DNA of 64,000 nt from Flavobacteriales bacterium (GTDB lineage Bacteria > Bacteroidota > Bacteroidia > Flavobacteriales_C > GCA-002722245), in NCBI GenBank assembly GCA_002722245.1, contig PBLA01000018.1, positions 1 to 64,000 of the forward strand, written 5' to 3'. The notes under the pieces are model-generated. The model worked only from the letters and a program-made list of their open reading frames with translations. It was not told the DNA's origin and ran no database searches. The translations under genes were made by a program, and so were the position numbers. Below, piece after piece: positions 8,930 through 18,199 of the stretch; the stretch's first letter is position 1; each line of letters begins with the position of its first letter.

Positions 8930-9709
8930 TCAAGTGCGTTTTGCCTTTTCCCAGTAGACATCCATCTCTTGAAGATTCATATTTCTTAGGTCTTTTCCTT
9001 CCCTGTTTATCGATTCTTCCATAATTGTGAATCGGTTTATAAATTTCTTATTCGTTTTTTCGAGTGCATCCTCTGGGTTAATCCCAACAAAACGAGCATA
9101 ATTCACCAATGAAAACATTAAATCACCAAACTCTTGTTCCATGTTTTCTTGATTACAGGCATCTATTTCCTCTTTGAATTCATTTAATTCTTCTTTCACC
9201 TTGTCCCAAACTTGATCTTTATTATCCCAATCAAAACCAATTCCTTTTACCTTATCCTGTATTCTTATCGCTTTGACTAAGGAAGGCATACTCTTAGGAA
9301 GTCCCTCTAATACTGATTTCTTTTTCTTTAATTCCCCTTTCTCTTCAAGTTTAATCTTCTCCCAATTGGATTTCACCTCCTCCTCTGATAGAGCTTGAAT
9401 ATCACCATAAATATGTGGATGTCTACGAATAAGCTTTTCACACAAGAACTCTAACACGTCTGAAATAGTAAACGCTTTTTTTTCACTCGCAATCTTCGCA
9501 TAAAAAACCATATGTAAAAGAAGATCTCCTATTTCACCTTTTAGTTCATCTAAATCATTTTCAATAATTGCATCAGACAACTCATACGTCTCCTCAATTG
9601 TTAAATGACGAAGTGATTCAAGAGTTTGTTTTTTATCCCAAGGACATTTTTCCCTCAAATCATCCATAATATTCAATAGGCGCTCAAATTGAATTACACT
9701 CTTATCCAT
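8930..9709 (-). CDS. mazG: Nucleoside triphosphate pyrophosphohydrolase
   Basis: MazG hydrolyses noncanonical and regular NTPs to NMP and pyrophosphate, for house-cleaning. The N-terminal half carries the MazG signature with CPWD (residues about 22-25) and the metal-binding EETYELSDAI helix, followed by GEIGDLLLHMVFYA. The second MazG domain shows EFGDLMFSLVNYARF near residue 200. At 259 residues it is the usual two-domain form. It lies 16 bases downstream of the hypothetical gene at 9726-10973 and could share its transcript. Confidence 0.95.
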   Translation of the reverse strand: MDKSVIQFERLLNIMDDLREKCPWDKKQTLESLRHLTIEETYELSDAIIENDLDELKGEIGDLLLHMVFYAKIASEKKAFTISDVLEFLCEKLIRRHPHIYGDIQALSEEEVKSNWEKIKLEEKGELKKKKSVLEGLPKSMPSLVKAIRIQDKVKGIGFDWDNKDQVWDKVKEELNEFKEEIDACNQENMEQEFGDLMFSLVNYARFVGINPEDALEKTNKKFINRFTIMEESINREGKDLRNMNLQEMDVYWEKAKRT

Positions 9710-9725
9710 ACAAATAATTTATACT

Positions 9726-10973
9726 CTAATGTAAGAAGGATTCCAACAAAACTTCAAACTCTTTCTGAGATTTAAATGCAGGCTTAAGATTTACTGATTT
9801 TATAAACCCAATAGTAACCTGAGAATAAGCTACCATATATCCACCCTCAACTGACTTGTAAGCGATAACATGACCCGATTCACCTGAAGGTATTTTTGAA
9901 AACTTATATTGATTGCTATAATTTGAATTCAATAATCCGGGAACAATAGCATTTCTTCTATTCAAGGCCATTCGAACCGTAAACTCCTCATTTACTCCTT
10001 CTAAGACAATATCCAGATCGCTTGGGTTTTTAACATTTACAATACGATCACAATTTATCCATCCAATCCTTTTGCCAGTCAAAAGTAGTTTTTTAGGTGA
10101 CATTTTTTCATTCTCTTCATCGTTAGAACGAACTTTAAACGTGCTGCTTTCGCTCCTCTTTTCCATTAACTCGCCCTCATCAAACATACTCGTGTAAGCA
10201 TAAGACCTTTTATCTTCAAGCCATTTCACATTACCATTTTGAACAGTTCCATAATAGGCTTTAAAACCATCAGCATCTTCAGGACGATTCAAATATATTT
10301 TGTACGACTTCCCGTTTTGCAACTTTAATTTCATTTTATCCTGAAATCCTTGAATATAAAAAGTACTAGCAGTTTCCAATACCTCGTCTTCCCCTCCAGA
10401 TGTTAACTCACTAACAATCATATCCTTTTGCTTAAAAAACTCCCAAACGCATATGTTTACTTCACCATTTACAATAAATCCATTTTCTGAAATAAAGGAA
10501 TTTGGTTTGAACACAAAAATATTACCACTTTTCGTTTTAAAGTAAGACTGTTCATTCGTATTAATCTTAAAACACTGCTGTTCAATTTTGTTTAAATTGA
10601 TACGACCACTCATGGAGTAAAAGGCTTTTGGTTTAAATAACAGAATGCTCATCCCTCCAGATAAATCAAGTTTAACATTTTTAGATGCACAACCAATGCC
10701 CATGAAAAATTCACGAATCGAGAAGGCTCTTTTTTTCGCTAATTGTATTTTATCAAATTTTGCCCAATGCTCTTCGTCTTCTCCCTCTAGTCGAATCCGG
10801 GTGAAATTACGTTCAGGCAAACTATTGTAAATATCTGAAGCTTGCTTCATAACTGATTCCGTAAGTTTAATAACCCCTGTTGGAAATTTAATTTTATGAT
10901 ATTGCAAATTATTATTTGCAGCTGAAAATAGCGATATAAGTATCCCTATATAGAATAATACGTTCCTTAACAT
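9726..10973 (-). CDS. Secreted protein of unknown function, OmpA-like and ZU5-like segments
   Basis: A 415-residue protein with a short hydrophobic N-terminus that looks like a signal peptide. Residues about 60-110 include a stretch (KIQLAKKRAFSIREFFMGIG) that resembles the second half of an OmpA-type peptidoglycan-binding domain, but the usual diagnostic residues are not all visible. Residues about 140-260 (FVFKPNSFI, GEVNICVWEFF, SGGEDEVLETASTFYI) resemble the ZU5-like module seen in other secreted Bacteroidota proteins. Both resemblances are by eye. It lies directly upstream of mazG. Confidence 0.7.
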   Translation of the reverse strand: MLRNVLFYIGILISLFSAANNNLQYHKIKFPTGVIKLTESVMKQASDIYNSLPERNFTRIRLEGEDEEHWAKFDKIQLAKKRAFSIREFFMGIGCASKNVKLDLSGGMSILLFKPKAFYSMSGRINLNKIEQQCFKINTNEQSYFKTKSGNIFVFKPNSFISENGFIVNGEVNICVWEFFKQKDMIVSELTSGGEDEVLETASTFYIQGFQDKMKLKLQNGKSYKIYLNRPEDADGFKAYYGTVQNGNVKWLEDKRSYAYTSMFDEGELMEKRSESSTFKVRSNDEENEKMSPKKLLLTGKRIGWINCDRIVNVKNPSDLDIVLEGVNEEFTVRMALNRRNAIVPGLLNSNYSNQYKFSKIPSGESGHVIAYKSVEGGYMVAYSQVTIGFIKSVNLKPAFKSQKEFEVLLESFLH

Positions 10974-11036
10974 GCCCCCGAATTTTTTGTAGAATATGAT
11001 TAGAACGAAATAAAATAGTCTTTATTGCGATAGAAT

Positions 11037-11471
11037 CTATTTTTTATAAATAGCGTACCGACTTTTTTGGCCTAACTCATCCAAAAATGCAATCTTACAT
11101 TGGTATTGTCTTAATAAATCAAACTCCCCTATACCTATGTACAGCAAATTTCGCGTTGTGTAAAAACTAACCACCCCTTCCGTTTGTTGTGCTTTTGTCC
11201 AATCAAAGGGTACAATTAAATCAGAAATAACTTCAAACCCGCCTTCATCAAGCGGTTTTTCGAGAATTAGGTGAATATTTTCAATAACCGATGGATCAGA
11301 AGGAAGAGTGACCATATAATACAATTTGCATTTTAGTGCATTTTGGGCATCTCGATAACCGGTTAATGAAACTACCAAACTTTGCGGGGCAGGAACATTT
11401 TGAGCCCAAACAAAAGAAGGTGCAATAAAACACACGATCAAAAAGGAAATTATGAGCACAAGTTTTTTCAT
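11037..11471 (-). CDS. Small secreted protein of unknown function
   Basis: A protein of 144 residues from the preferred start. The upstream reading frame opens four codons earlier, but the internal start MKKLVLIISFLI gives a standard signal peptide ending near SFVWAQ. The mature part is rich in beta-strand-like sequence with no Cys or recognisable motif. It sits upstream of the 9726-10973 gene on the same strand with a 63-base gap. I do not recognise the family. Confidence 0.65.
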   Translation of the reverse strand: MKKLVLIISFLIVCFIAPSFVWAQNVPAPQSLVVSLTGYRDAQNALKCKLYYMVTLPSDPSVIENIHLILEKPLDEGGFEVISDLIVPFDWTKAQQTEGVVSFYTTRNLLYIGIGEFDLLRQYQCKIAFLDELGQKSRYAIYKK

Positions 11472-11558
11472 AGCAAAAAACAATAAACTGTCTGAGTACT
11501 ACGAAACTATTCAAAAATTGTTCTTTTGGTAATAAAAGAAGCAGTATTTATTGTCTCT

Positions 11559-11735
11559 CTAATTCAAGATTAAATATAACTTACCCAAATTTTCACTTTC
11601 TTCAATTGAAATACTTTTAGAGTAATTTAAAATAAAAGCGATTGTTTCTTTTTTTGGACCGATTTCTGGATTATTTAATTGGTTTTCACTTTTTGTTTTC
11701 GATGTTGAAATTTCCTTAGTGTATTGTTTAGCCAT
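11559..11735 (-). CDS. Small 58-residue protein downstream of the sigma factor
   Basis: An ATG at 11735 opens a 58-codon frame on the minus strand ending in TAG at 11559. The protein starts MAKQYTKEISTSKTKSENQL and carries the block PKKETIAFILNYSKSI, a pattern I associate with small conserved proteins of Flavobacteria of unknown role. It is soluble, charged and without Cys. It lies 75 bases downstream of the ECF sigma gene on the same strand, so it may be co-transcribed. Codon composition looks like real coding sequence, but conservation was not tested. Confidence 0.6.
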   Translation of the reverse strand: MAKQYTKEISTSKTKSENQLNNPEIGPKKETIAFILNYSKSISIEESENLGKLYLILN

Positions 11736-11810
11736 AAACTTAATTTTAGATGATTATTTTAATCAAAAACGAATCTTAAAAAACTTTATTGCCAAACTTT
11801 TAACATTTTT

Positions 11811-12407
11811 TTACAGTTCTAATGAAACACCATGTTCTTCAACCATTTTTCTCAAATTAATCAAGGCATACCTCATTCTTCCCAATGCTGTATTGATACT
11901 TACATTCGTATATTTAGAAATTTCACTAAAACTCATATCATAGTAATGACGCAGTTTAACCACCTCTTTTTGCTCCTCAGGTAATCGTTCTATTAACTCC
12001 TTTACATCACTCTTGATTTGAGTTTTAACCAATCTCTCCTCAACATTTAACTCTTCGTACTTAATTGTGTTAAAAATATCCAACTCCTCATTATCTCTGC
12101 TCCGTCCACTCACCTTTCTGAATTTCTTTTGTTTTCGAAAATGATCAATCATTAAATTATGAGCAATTCTCATCACCCACGGCAAAAACTTCCCTTCCTC
12201 ATTATACTTCCCTCCCTTTAACGTATTAATTACTTTAATAAACGTATCTTGAAAAAAATCTTCAGCCAGAGATTTATCTTTAATCGTGACAAGAATGTAG
12301 GAATATATTCTTGAGCGGTGACGATTAACTAATTCTTCTAGGGCAGTTTCACTACCTTTAATATAAACACTCACTAACTCCTGATCGGAAAGACTTACTA
12401 AGCTCAT
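11811..12407 (-). CDS. ECF-type RNA polymerase sigma factor
   Basis: A 198-residue sigma-70 family protein of the extracytoplasmic function group. Region 2 is visible as the DKSLAEDFFQDTFIKV and FLPWVMRIAHNLMIDHFRK segments (about residues 45-95). Region 4 is seen as RLPEEQKEVVKLRHYYDMSF with a helix-turn-helix continuing into NTALGRMRYALINLRK (about 140-190). No anti-sigma gene is adjacent. It is transcribed divergently from uvrA across a 217-base spacer that holds A/T-rich sequence but no promoter I can call with confidence. Confidence 0.92.
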   Translation of the reverse strand: MSLVSLSDQELVSVYIKGSETALEELVNRHRSRIYSYILVTIKDKSLAEDFFQDTFIKVINTLKGGKYNEEGKFLPWVMRIAHNLMIDHFRKQKKFRKVSGRSRDNEELDIFNTIKYEELNVEERLVKTQIKSDVKELIERLPEEQKEVVKLRHYYDMSFSEISKYTNVSINTALGRMRYALINLRKMVEEHGVSLEL

Positions 12408-12624
12408 AATTCCTCTGTTTTAAGGTTAATAATTAAATTTTATCAGAGTAATTATGCTTTATAGGCGAATGCGGTTTAAATTGGTGTAAACTTGTAAGTA
12501 TCTTAATTAACGTAGGCTAATGTAAATTATTGTAGTTCTTTAAAAAAATATTTAACTTTTTTTAAAGCTACCTTAATTTAAATATAATTTAATGAAAAAA
12601 CAAATCAAGTAGTTTGCAGTAAAT

Positions 12625-15411
12625 ATGTCTAAACAAACGAAAAGCAAAAAGTCTGATCAGGACATTATCATAAAAGGTGCAAAACTGCATAACCTAAAAA
12701 ACATTGACGTAGTTATACCAAGAAACTCCTTTACTGTAATAACTGGTGTTAGCGGTTCCGGTAAATCAACCCTAGCTTTTGATACACTTTATGCAGAAGG
12801 ACAGAGAAGGTATGTGGAGAGTTTATCCTCTTATGCCAGACAATTCATGGGGAAACTAGAAAAACCAGAGGTAGATTATATACAAGGTATTTCTCCAGCC
12901 ATAGCAATTGAACAAAAAGTAATCACCCGTAATCCCCGATCAACGGTTGGAACAACCACCGAAATATATGATTATCTTAAAATTCTTTTTGCTCGATTAG
13001 GAAAAATTATCTCTCCTGTTTCTGGCAAAGAGGTCAAACGAGACACAATTGAAGACGTATTCAAGTTTATTGATTCCCTCAAGGACGGCACAAAAGGAAT
13101 CATCTACTTAAAATATAACAATCCAACAGCGAAAACAATACAAAATCTGATTGAACTTGGATATTCTCGAGGGCGAGTTGACAATAAATTCATAGCACTT
13201 TCAGAAATATCCACTGGTGATTTTGATTTAATTATTGATCGCTTTTCTAAACAAAATTCAGAAGATTTTGAAAGCCAAATTACCGATTCAATACAAACTG
13301 CTTTTGATCAGATGAATGGGGAATGTTGGATCGATTCCTATGAAAATGAACACCCAACAACGCATTATTTTAGTCACAAACTTGAAGCCGATGGAATTCA
13401 ATTTCAGTCACCAACTCCTGAATTGTTTAACTTTAATAGCCCATTAGGTGCATGCCCTACTTGTGAAGGATTTGGTAAAATATTAGGAATTAGTGAGGAC
13501 TTAGTAATTCCTAATAAAAATGAATCAGTTTACTCCTATTGCGTAGCACCATGGAAAGGGCCGAAACTTGGGGAATGGAGAAAGCAATTTATTCAAAATG
13601 CCCACCACACTAACTTCCCTGTACATACCCCCTATAAAAATCTTAGTGAACAAGAAAAAGATCAACTTTGGAACGGTTCAGTTTATACTCTAGGAATTCA
13701 TCATTTTTTTGATGAATTACAAAAAAAGATATACAAAATTCAAAACAGGGTGATGATTTCGCGTTATAAAGGACGTACTGATTGTCACGATTGTAAAGGA
13801 CTGCGTTTAAAAAAAGAGTCATTAGCAATAAAAATTGGCACTAAGAACATCGCCGAAGTGTCATCAATGACAATTGATGAAGCATTTAATTTTATTCAAA
13901 ACCTTAACCTGACCAAAAGAGAATGGACAATTGGCAAACAATTGATTGAAGAAATTTCCAATCGATTGGCTTTTTTAATCAACGTAGGTGTTGGATACAT
14001 CTCGATTAATAGACTAAGTAATAGTTTATCTGGAGGAGAGTCACAACGTATTAATTTAGCTAGTAGACTAGGTTCAAGCCTTGTTGGATCGTTATATGTA
14101 CTCGATGAACCAAGTATCGGTTTACATCCTAAAGACACTCAACAACTTATAGAGGTGTTAAAAGGGTTAAATAAAATTGGAAATACAGTAGTAGTGGTTG
14201 AACACGATGAAGAGATCATGCGAGCAGCATCGCATATCATTGATATTGGTCCCAAAGCAGGAATTTATGGAGGAGAAGTTGTTTTTGAAGGAAACCACAA
14301 AAAACTACTTCAATCGAAAAAAAGCCTCACCTCTGACTACTTAAATGGTAAGTTGAGCATTAATATTCCCGAAAAGAAAAATCCCAAAAAACACATCACT
14401 CTAAGAGACTGCACATCCAATAACCTTAATATTAAAAAAGTAGAATTTGCCCTTCAATGTTTAACTGTAATTACAGGAGTAAGCGGTTCAGGGAAATCGA
14501 GTTTAGTGAAAAACGAACTTATTCCAGCCGTTAAAGCGTATTTAAACAATGATGGCTCAAACAAATTATCAGGAGATTTGACCGTGATTGAGTCCCTTGA
14601 ATATGTAGACCAAAATCCAATTGGTAAATCCTCGCGTTCTAATCCAGCAACATATGTGAAAGCATTCGATGAAATCAGGAACATATTCACCAAACTTCCT
14701 ATGTCTAAATTAAGGGGGTATAAACCATCTCATTTTTCATTAAATGTCCCCAATGGAAGATGTGAAAAATGTCAAGGTGAGGGTTTCATTACTATAGAGA
14801 TGCAATTTATGGCTGATCTTAAAGTCACCTGTGATGAATGCAAAGGAAAACGATACAAAGAAGAAATTCTAGAAGTAGAATATGAAGGAAAAAACATATA
14901 TGATGTATTGAATCTTTCCATTGATGAGGCCATTGAATTCTTTAAAAAGAATGCCGATCCAAATAGGAAAACAACCCTAGAAGGAAAATTGATGAATAAA
15001 CTTTTGCCTTTGCAAAAAGTAGGTTTGGGCTATATTAAACTTGGACAAGCGTCCAGCACGTTATCTGGCGGGGAGGCTCAAAGAGTAAAACTTGCCTATT
15101 TTTTGATCAAAGGCAATAATAGTAATAAAACATTATTTGTTTTTGACGAGCCTACAACAGGACTTCATTTTCATGATATTCATTTACTACTTGAATCATT
15201 TTATGCTTTAATAGACCAAGGTCATTCCATTATTGTTATTGAGCATAATACAGAAATCATGAAATGTGCGAATTGGTTAATCGATTTAGGGCCTGGAGGT
15301 GGAGAGCACGGAGGAACTCTTTGCTACTCCGGAATAACCGAGGAAATACGTTCATCTAAAACCTCCATTACAGCAAATTTCATAGCAGACAAACTGAAAT
15401 TAAATCCATAG
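12625..15411 (+). CDS. uvrA: Excinuclease ABC subunit A
   Basis: UvrA recognises bulky DNA lesions and loads UvrB in nucleotide excision repair. The 928-residue protein has two ABC ATPase modules: Walker A GVSGSGKS at residues 41-48 and again near 617-624, with signatures LSGGESQR near 468 and LSGGEAQR near 813. Zinc-binding pairs are seen as CPTC (about 277) with CHDC (about 389), and CEKC (about 713) with CDEC (about 736). Length and order match the family. It is a single plus-strand gene with an ECF sigma gene divergent upstream. Confidence 0.97.
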   Translation: MSKQTKSKKSDQDIIIKGAKLHNLKNIDVVIPRNSFTVITGVSGSGKSTLAFDTLYAEGQRRYVESLSSYARQFMGKLEKPEVDYIQGISPAIAIEQKVITRNPRSTVGTTTEIYDYLKILFARLGKIISPVSGKEVKRDTIEDVFKFIDSLKDGTKGIIYLKYNNPTAKTIQNLIELGYSRGRVDNKFIALSEISTGDFDLIIDRFSKQNSEDFESQITDSIQTAFDQMNGECWIDSYENEHPTTHYFSHKLEADGIQFQSPTPELFNFNSPLGACPTCEGFGKILGISEDLVIPNKNESVYSYCVAPWKGPKLGEWRKQFIQNAHHTNFPVHTPYKNLSEQEKDQLWNGSVYTLGIHHFFDELQKKIYKIQNRVMISRYKGRTDCHDCKGLRLKKESLAIKIGTKNIAEVSSMTIDEAFNFIQNLNLTKREWTIGKQLIEEISNRLAFLINVGVGYISINRLSNSLSGGESQRINLASRLGSSLVGSLYVLDEPSIGLHPKDTQQLIEVLKGLNKIGNTVVVVEHDEEIMRAASHIIDIGPKAGIYGGEVVFEGNHKKLLQSKKSLTSDYLNGKLSINIPEKKNPKKHITLRDCTSNNLNIKKVEFALQCLTVITGVSGSGKSSLVKNELIPAVKAYLNNDGSNKLSGDLTVIESLEYVDQNPIGKSSRSNPATYVKAFDEIRNIFTKLPMSKLRGYKPSHFSLNVPNGRCEKCQGEGFITIEMQFMADLKVTCDECKGKRYKEEILEVEYEGKNIYDVLNLSIDEAIEFFKKNADPNRKTTLEGKLMNKLLPLQKVGLGYIKLGQASSTLSGGEAQRVKLAYFLIKGNNSNKTLFVFDEPTTGLHFHDIHLLLESFYALIDQGHSIIVIEHNTEIMKCANWLIDLGPGGGEHGGTLCYSGITEEIRSSKTSITANFIADKLKLNP

Positions 15412-15471
15412 AACACCAAAATTACGTTCACCTTTTAATTTGGTTTATTTAAACTTGCAAAAAGTATAGAA

Positions 15472-16989
15472 ATGAAAAATAAAATTTTACTTGCTTGCAT
15501 ATTTTTGTTGTCAATTCAATTCAGTTACGCACAAATCTCTTACAAGAAAAGAATTGAATTCGAATTGAATAACGGATACACAAATGAAAAAATCTTAGAA
15601 TTTGGAGAAAATGGTTTCATTATTTCATCCAGAGCAGCTAAAACGAGTAAAAAAGGAAAAGAATGGAAATATGAAAAATTTGACACCAATCTAAAGCGTG
15701 TTAAATCAAAAAGTATATACCTTGGAAAAAAATTCTATTCCGATGAATCCTATACAAGCTCTACACGAAATCATCGCTTTTTTCGGGATAAGAAAGGAAA
15801 CTTTACCCTTGTCACCATAAACGCACTCAATCTTGAAATTGAAAAAGTATCTGGAGTACTCCCAAAAAAAACAAGTGTACGAGATATGGCCGTAATAGGA
15901 GATTTTGCATTTTTGAAAGCCGTTTCCAAAAAACAACCTTTTTTATTTTCTATAAATTGGAAAACTGGAGCCAAGCGACTTATACCTTTAGTTATTGAAG
16001 GCGCAAAAATGAAAAAAGTCTCGGTTAAGAACTTTCAAGTTTCAGAACAAAACAATGAAATTTATGTTTTTGTTAAGGTACCAAAATCTAAAAAAGCATC
16101 TGATCTTCATGTTATCCGTTTAAACAGTTTTGGAGAAAAGCAAGATCAATTCAACTTAACCGCAGAAATTGATAAAAACATCGTTGAAATAACAGCTTCA
16201 AAAGTTACAGATGATGAATATATCTACACAGGAACCTATTCCTCTAAATACATTAATCAATCAGAAGGAATCTTTTTTTGCACCGCTCAAAGAAATAAAA
16301 TAAATCAAATTGAATTTTATAACTTTTTGGACCTTGAAAACTTTTTGTCCTACTTACCCGAAAAAAGACAGGAAAAAATCAAAAAGAAACAACGAAAAAA
16401 AGCCAATAAAGGAAAGGAGCTTACTTTTAACTATAGTATTTGCCCGCATGATATAATTAAAACAGACGACGGATATATTTTCATTGGCGAAGCCTATTAT
16501 GAAACTTACCGAACAGAAACAAGACAAGTCACCTCAACCGTTAACGGTGTTACAACTACAAGAACTGAAACCTATCAAGTTTTTGATGGATATCAATACA
16601 CGCATGCCATGGTAGCTAAATTTAGTCATCAAGGCAAGCTAATTTGGGACCAAACCTTTGAAATGTGGTCAGCTTACAAGCCATTTTATGTTAAAAAATT
16701 TATATCTATTGCTGAGAAAAACCCTAAATCGCTTCAACTTGTTTATACCAGTCGAAACAAAATTTATGCTAAATCATTTGGTTATGATGGTCAAGTTCAA
16801 CATGCTTCATCCTCAAAAGAAATAAAAACTGGAAAAGAAGGAGACAAGGTTAAATACGCATTTTCTAATTTAGACTTTTGGTTCGATAACTTTTTCATAG
16901 CCTACGGAAAGCAAAAAATTAAAAACACAGCAACAGAGGGGAAACGAAAAAGAAAGGTGCTCTTCGTTAGTAAAATACAATACAAATAA
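15472..16989 (+). CDS. Secreted protein of unknown function
   Basis: A 505-residue protein with a clear signal peptide (MKNKILLACIFLLSIQFSYAQ). The mature part is Lys-rich and built of repeated beta-type segments such as GNFTLVTINAL, GEKQDQFNLTAEI and GYIFIGEAYYETY, which could form a propeller-like fold. A basic stretch (KIKKKQRKKANKGK) lies near residue 310. No sorting tail or enzymatic motif is seen. It follows uvrA by 60 bases and is closed by the bidirectional terminator at 17015-17047. Confidence 0.75.
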   Translation: MKNKILLACIFLLSIQFSYAQISYKKRIEFELNNGYTNEKILEFGENGFIISSRAAKTSKKGKEWKYEKFDTNLKRVKSKSIYLGKKFYSDESYTSSTRNHRFFRDKKGNFTLVTINALNLEIEKVSGVLPKKTSVRDMAVIGDFAFLKAVSKKQPFLFSINWKTGAKRLIPLVIEGAKMKKVSVKNFQVSEQNNEIYVFVKVPKSKKASDLHVIRLNSFGEKQDQFNLTAEIDKNIVEITASKVTDDEYIYTGTYSSKYINQSEGIFFCTAQRNKINQIEFYNFLDLENFLSYLPEKRQEKIKKKQRKKANKGKELTFNYSICPHDIIKTDDGYIFIGEAYYETYRTETRQVTSTVNGVTTTRTETYQVFDGYQYTHAMVAKFSHQGKLIWDQTFEMWSAYKPFYVKKFISIAEKNPKSLQLVYTSRNKIYAKSFGYDGQVQHASSSKEIKTGKEGDKVKYAFSNLDFWFDNFFIAYGKQKIKNTATEGKRKRKVLFVSKIQYK

Positions 16990-17014
16990 TAATGACTGAG
17001 TCGTTCTAAAATAG

Positions 17015-17047
17015 AAAAGCCATATTCAACTCGAATATGGCTTTTTT
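17015..17047. terminator. Bidirectional Rho-independent terminator
   Basis: A 12-base stem, GCCATATTCAACTCGAATATGGC with an A-run on the left and a T-run on the right, lies between two convergent genes (15472-16989 plus and 17069-17452 minus). The flanking A and T runs let it act in both directions. Confidence 0.9.
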
Positions 17048-17068
17048 GATGTAAAGACAATTTTTTAT

Positions 17069-17452
17069 TTATTCTTCTTCTACTTCAATCATTGTAAAGG
17101 GAACTTTTATAATGGCCTGATAATCTTCACCTGCCTCCAACATATCTTCGTCATCCTCTTCGTAATACCAATTAATCAAAACCTCATTACCTGCTTTATG
17201 AATTGCTTCAAGCTTCTTAAACAAATCAAGAATACATTTGGAAGAAGAAGTATTAAAATACTCCAATTGTATTTCAACTTTTGTAGCAGCCTTTGGTCCC
17301 TTAGAATATTCATCCAATGACTCTACAATAGGCTTATAAAATTCAATACTATTCTCTGGTATAGATCTTCCCTTTAACTCCATTAAACCGGCATCAGAAT
17401 CAAATAATACTGTTGGGGTTTTTGAAGTGCCTTCTATAGAAATCTTTCCCAT
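17069..17452 (-). CDS. siaC: SiaC family regulatory phosphoprotein (DUF1987)
   Basis: SiaC is the switch protein of the SiaABCD system of Pseudomonas, where its phosphorylation state on Thr68 decides whether it binds and activates the diguanylate cyclase SiaD. This 127-residue homologue keeps the family N-terminus (IEGTSKTPTVLFDSDAG) and the LEYFNTSSSK segment, in which the Thr falls at residue 68 as in Pseudomonas SiaC. The C-terminus is very acidic (EEDDEDMLEAGEDY). It is 9 bases downstream of the siaB-like gene, so kinase and substrate are co-encoded. Confidence 0.88.
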   Translation of the reverse strand: MGKISIEGTSKTPTVLFDSDAGLMELKGRSIPENSIEFYKPIVESLDEYSKGPKAATKVEIQLEYFNTSSSKCILDLFKKLEAIHKAGNEVLINWYYEEDDEDMLEAGEDYQAIIKVPFTMIEVEEE

Positions 17453-17461
17453 AATGCTTTT

Positions 17462-18019
17462 TTATTTTTGAGGGATTTTAATGTATAAACTAAAAAATGA
17501 ATACGTATCATCCACATCCATGAAATCGTAAACTAGTTTTTGTTTACTTTTTCGTGCAATATCAATAATACCCAGACCGCTTCCACCTTTTTCACTTCGT
17601 TCGTCATTATTAAGAACCTCTTTGTATAGCGATTTTAAACCATCTCTATCAAGGGAATTAACTTGATCTATTCGTGACTTGAGTTTAGAAACACGATCTG
17701 CTAAAATATAATTACCAGTAACAATGTTATAAGAAGAATCATCTCGTCCAATCATAAAAATAGCTGCACTTTCTTCATCTATCCCTTTTCGCTTCATCTC
17801 ATCACGGTGATGATAAAGATTCTGCAAACATTCCACTAGTACATTATATACTTTTCGCTTAACCTTGCTACCCTCTCCTAAATTTTCCAATTTAGTCTCC
17901 ATTATTTGAAGCATAGAGGTAAGCATTTCTGCGGTTACATCGCCTTTGAACGATAACATAATATCATTGCTTTCCATTTTTTGGTAGAAATCATAGATAT
18001 TTAGGTTCATAAACGACAT
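17462..18019 (-). CDS. siaB: SiaB family protein kinase
   Basis: SiaB is a GHKL-fold serine/threonine kinase that phosphorylates SiaC. The 185-residue protein has the ATP-binding N-box as NVLVECLQNLYHH (residues 59-71, Glu63 and Asn67) and a G-box as GGSGLGIIDIARKS near 145-158. It forms a two-gene unit with siaC. The matching phosphatase SiaA and cyclase SiaD are not in the window. The 180 bases upstream (18020-18199) separate it from a divergent methyltransferase gene and hold no gene. Confidence 0.87.
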   Translation of the reverse strand: MSFMNLNIYDFYQKMESNDIMLSFKGDVTAEMLTSMLQIMETKLENLGEGSKVKRKVYNVLVECLQNLYHHRDEMKRKGIDEESAAIFMIGRDDSSYNIVTGNYILADRVSKLKSRIDQVNSLDRDGLKSLYKEVLNNDERSEKGGSGLGIIDIARKSKQKLVYDFMDVDDTYSFFSLYIKIPQK

Positions 18020-18199
18020 AGCGGTGATAAAAATATAGTTTTTAATTCAAACTAAAAATAGTTTATGCAGACTTATAACGCCTATCACAACCTATAGTTT
18101 CATTTTCAGGAAAAATAAACGGAAATATTCTCTTTAAAACCTCATTATTTTTTCCTTTTCGATCACATAAATTAAGAACGCTCTTTTTATCTTTAAAGT

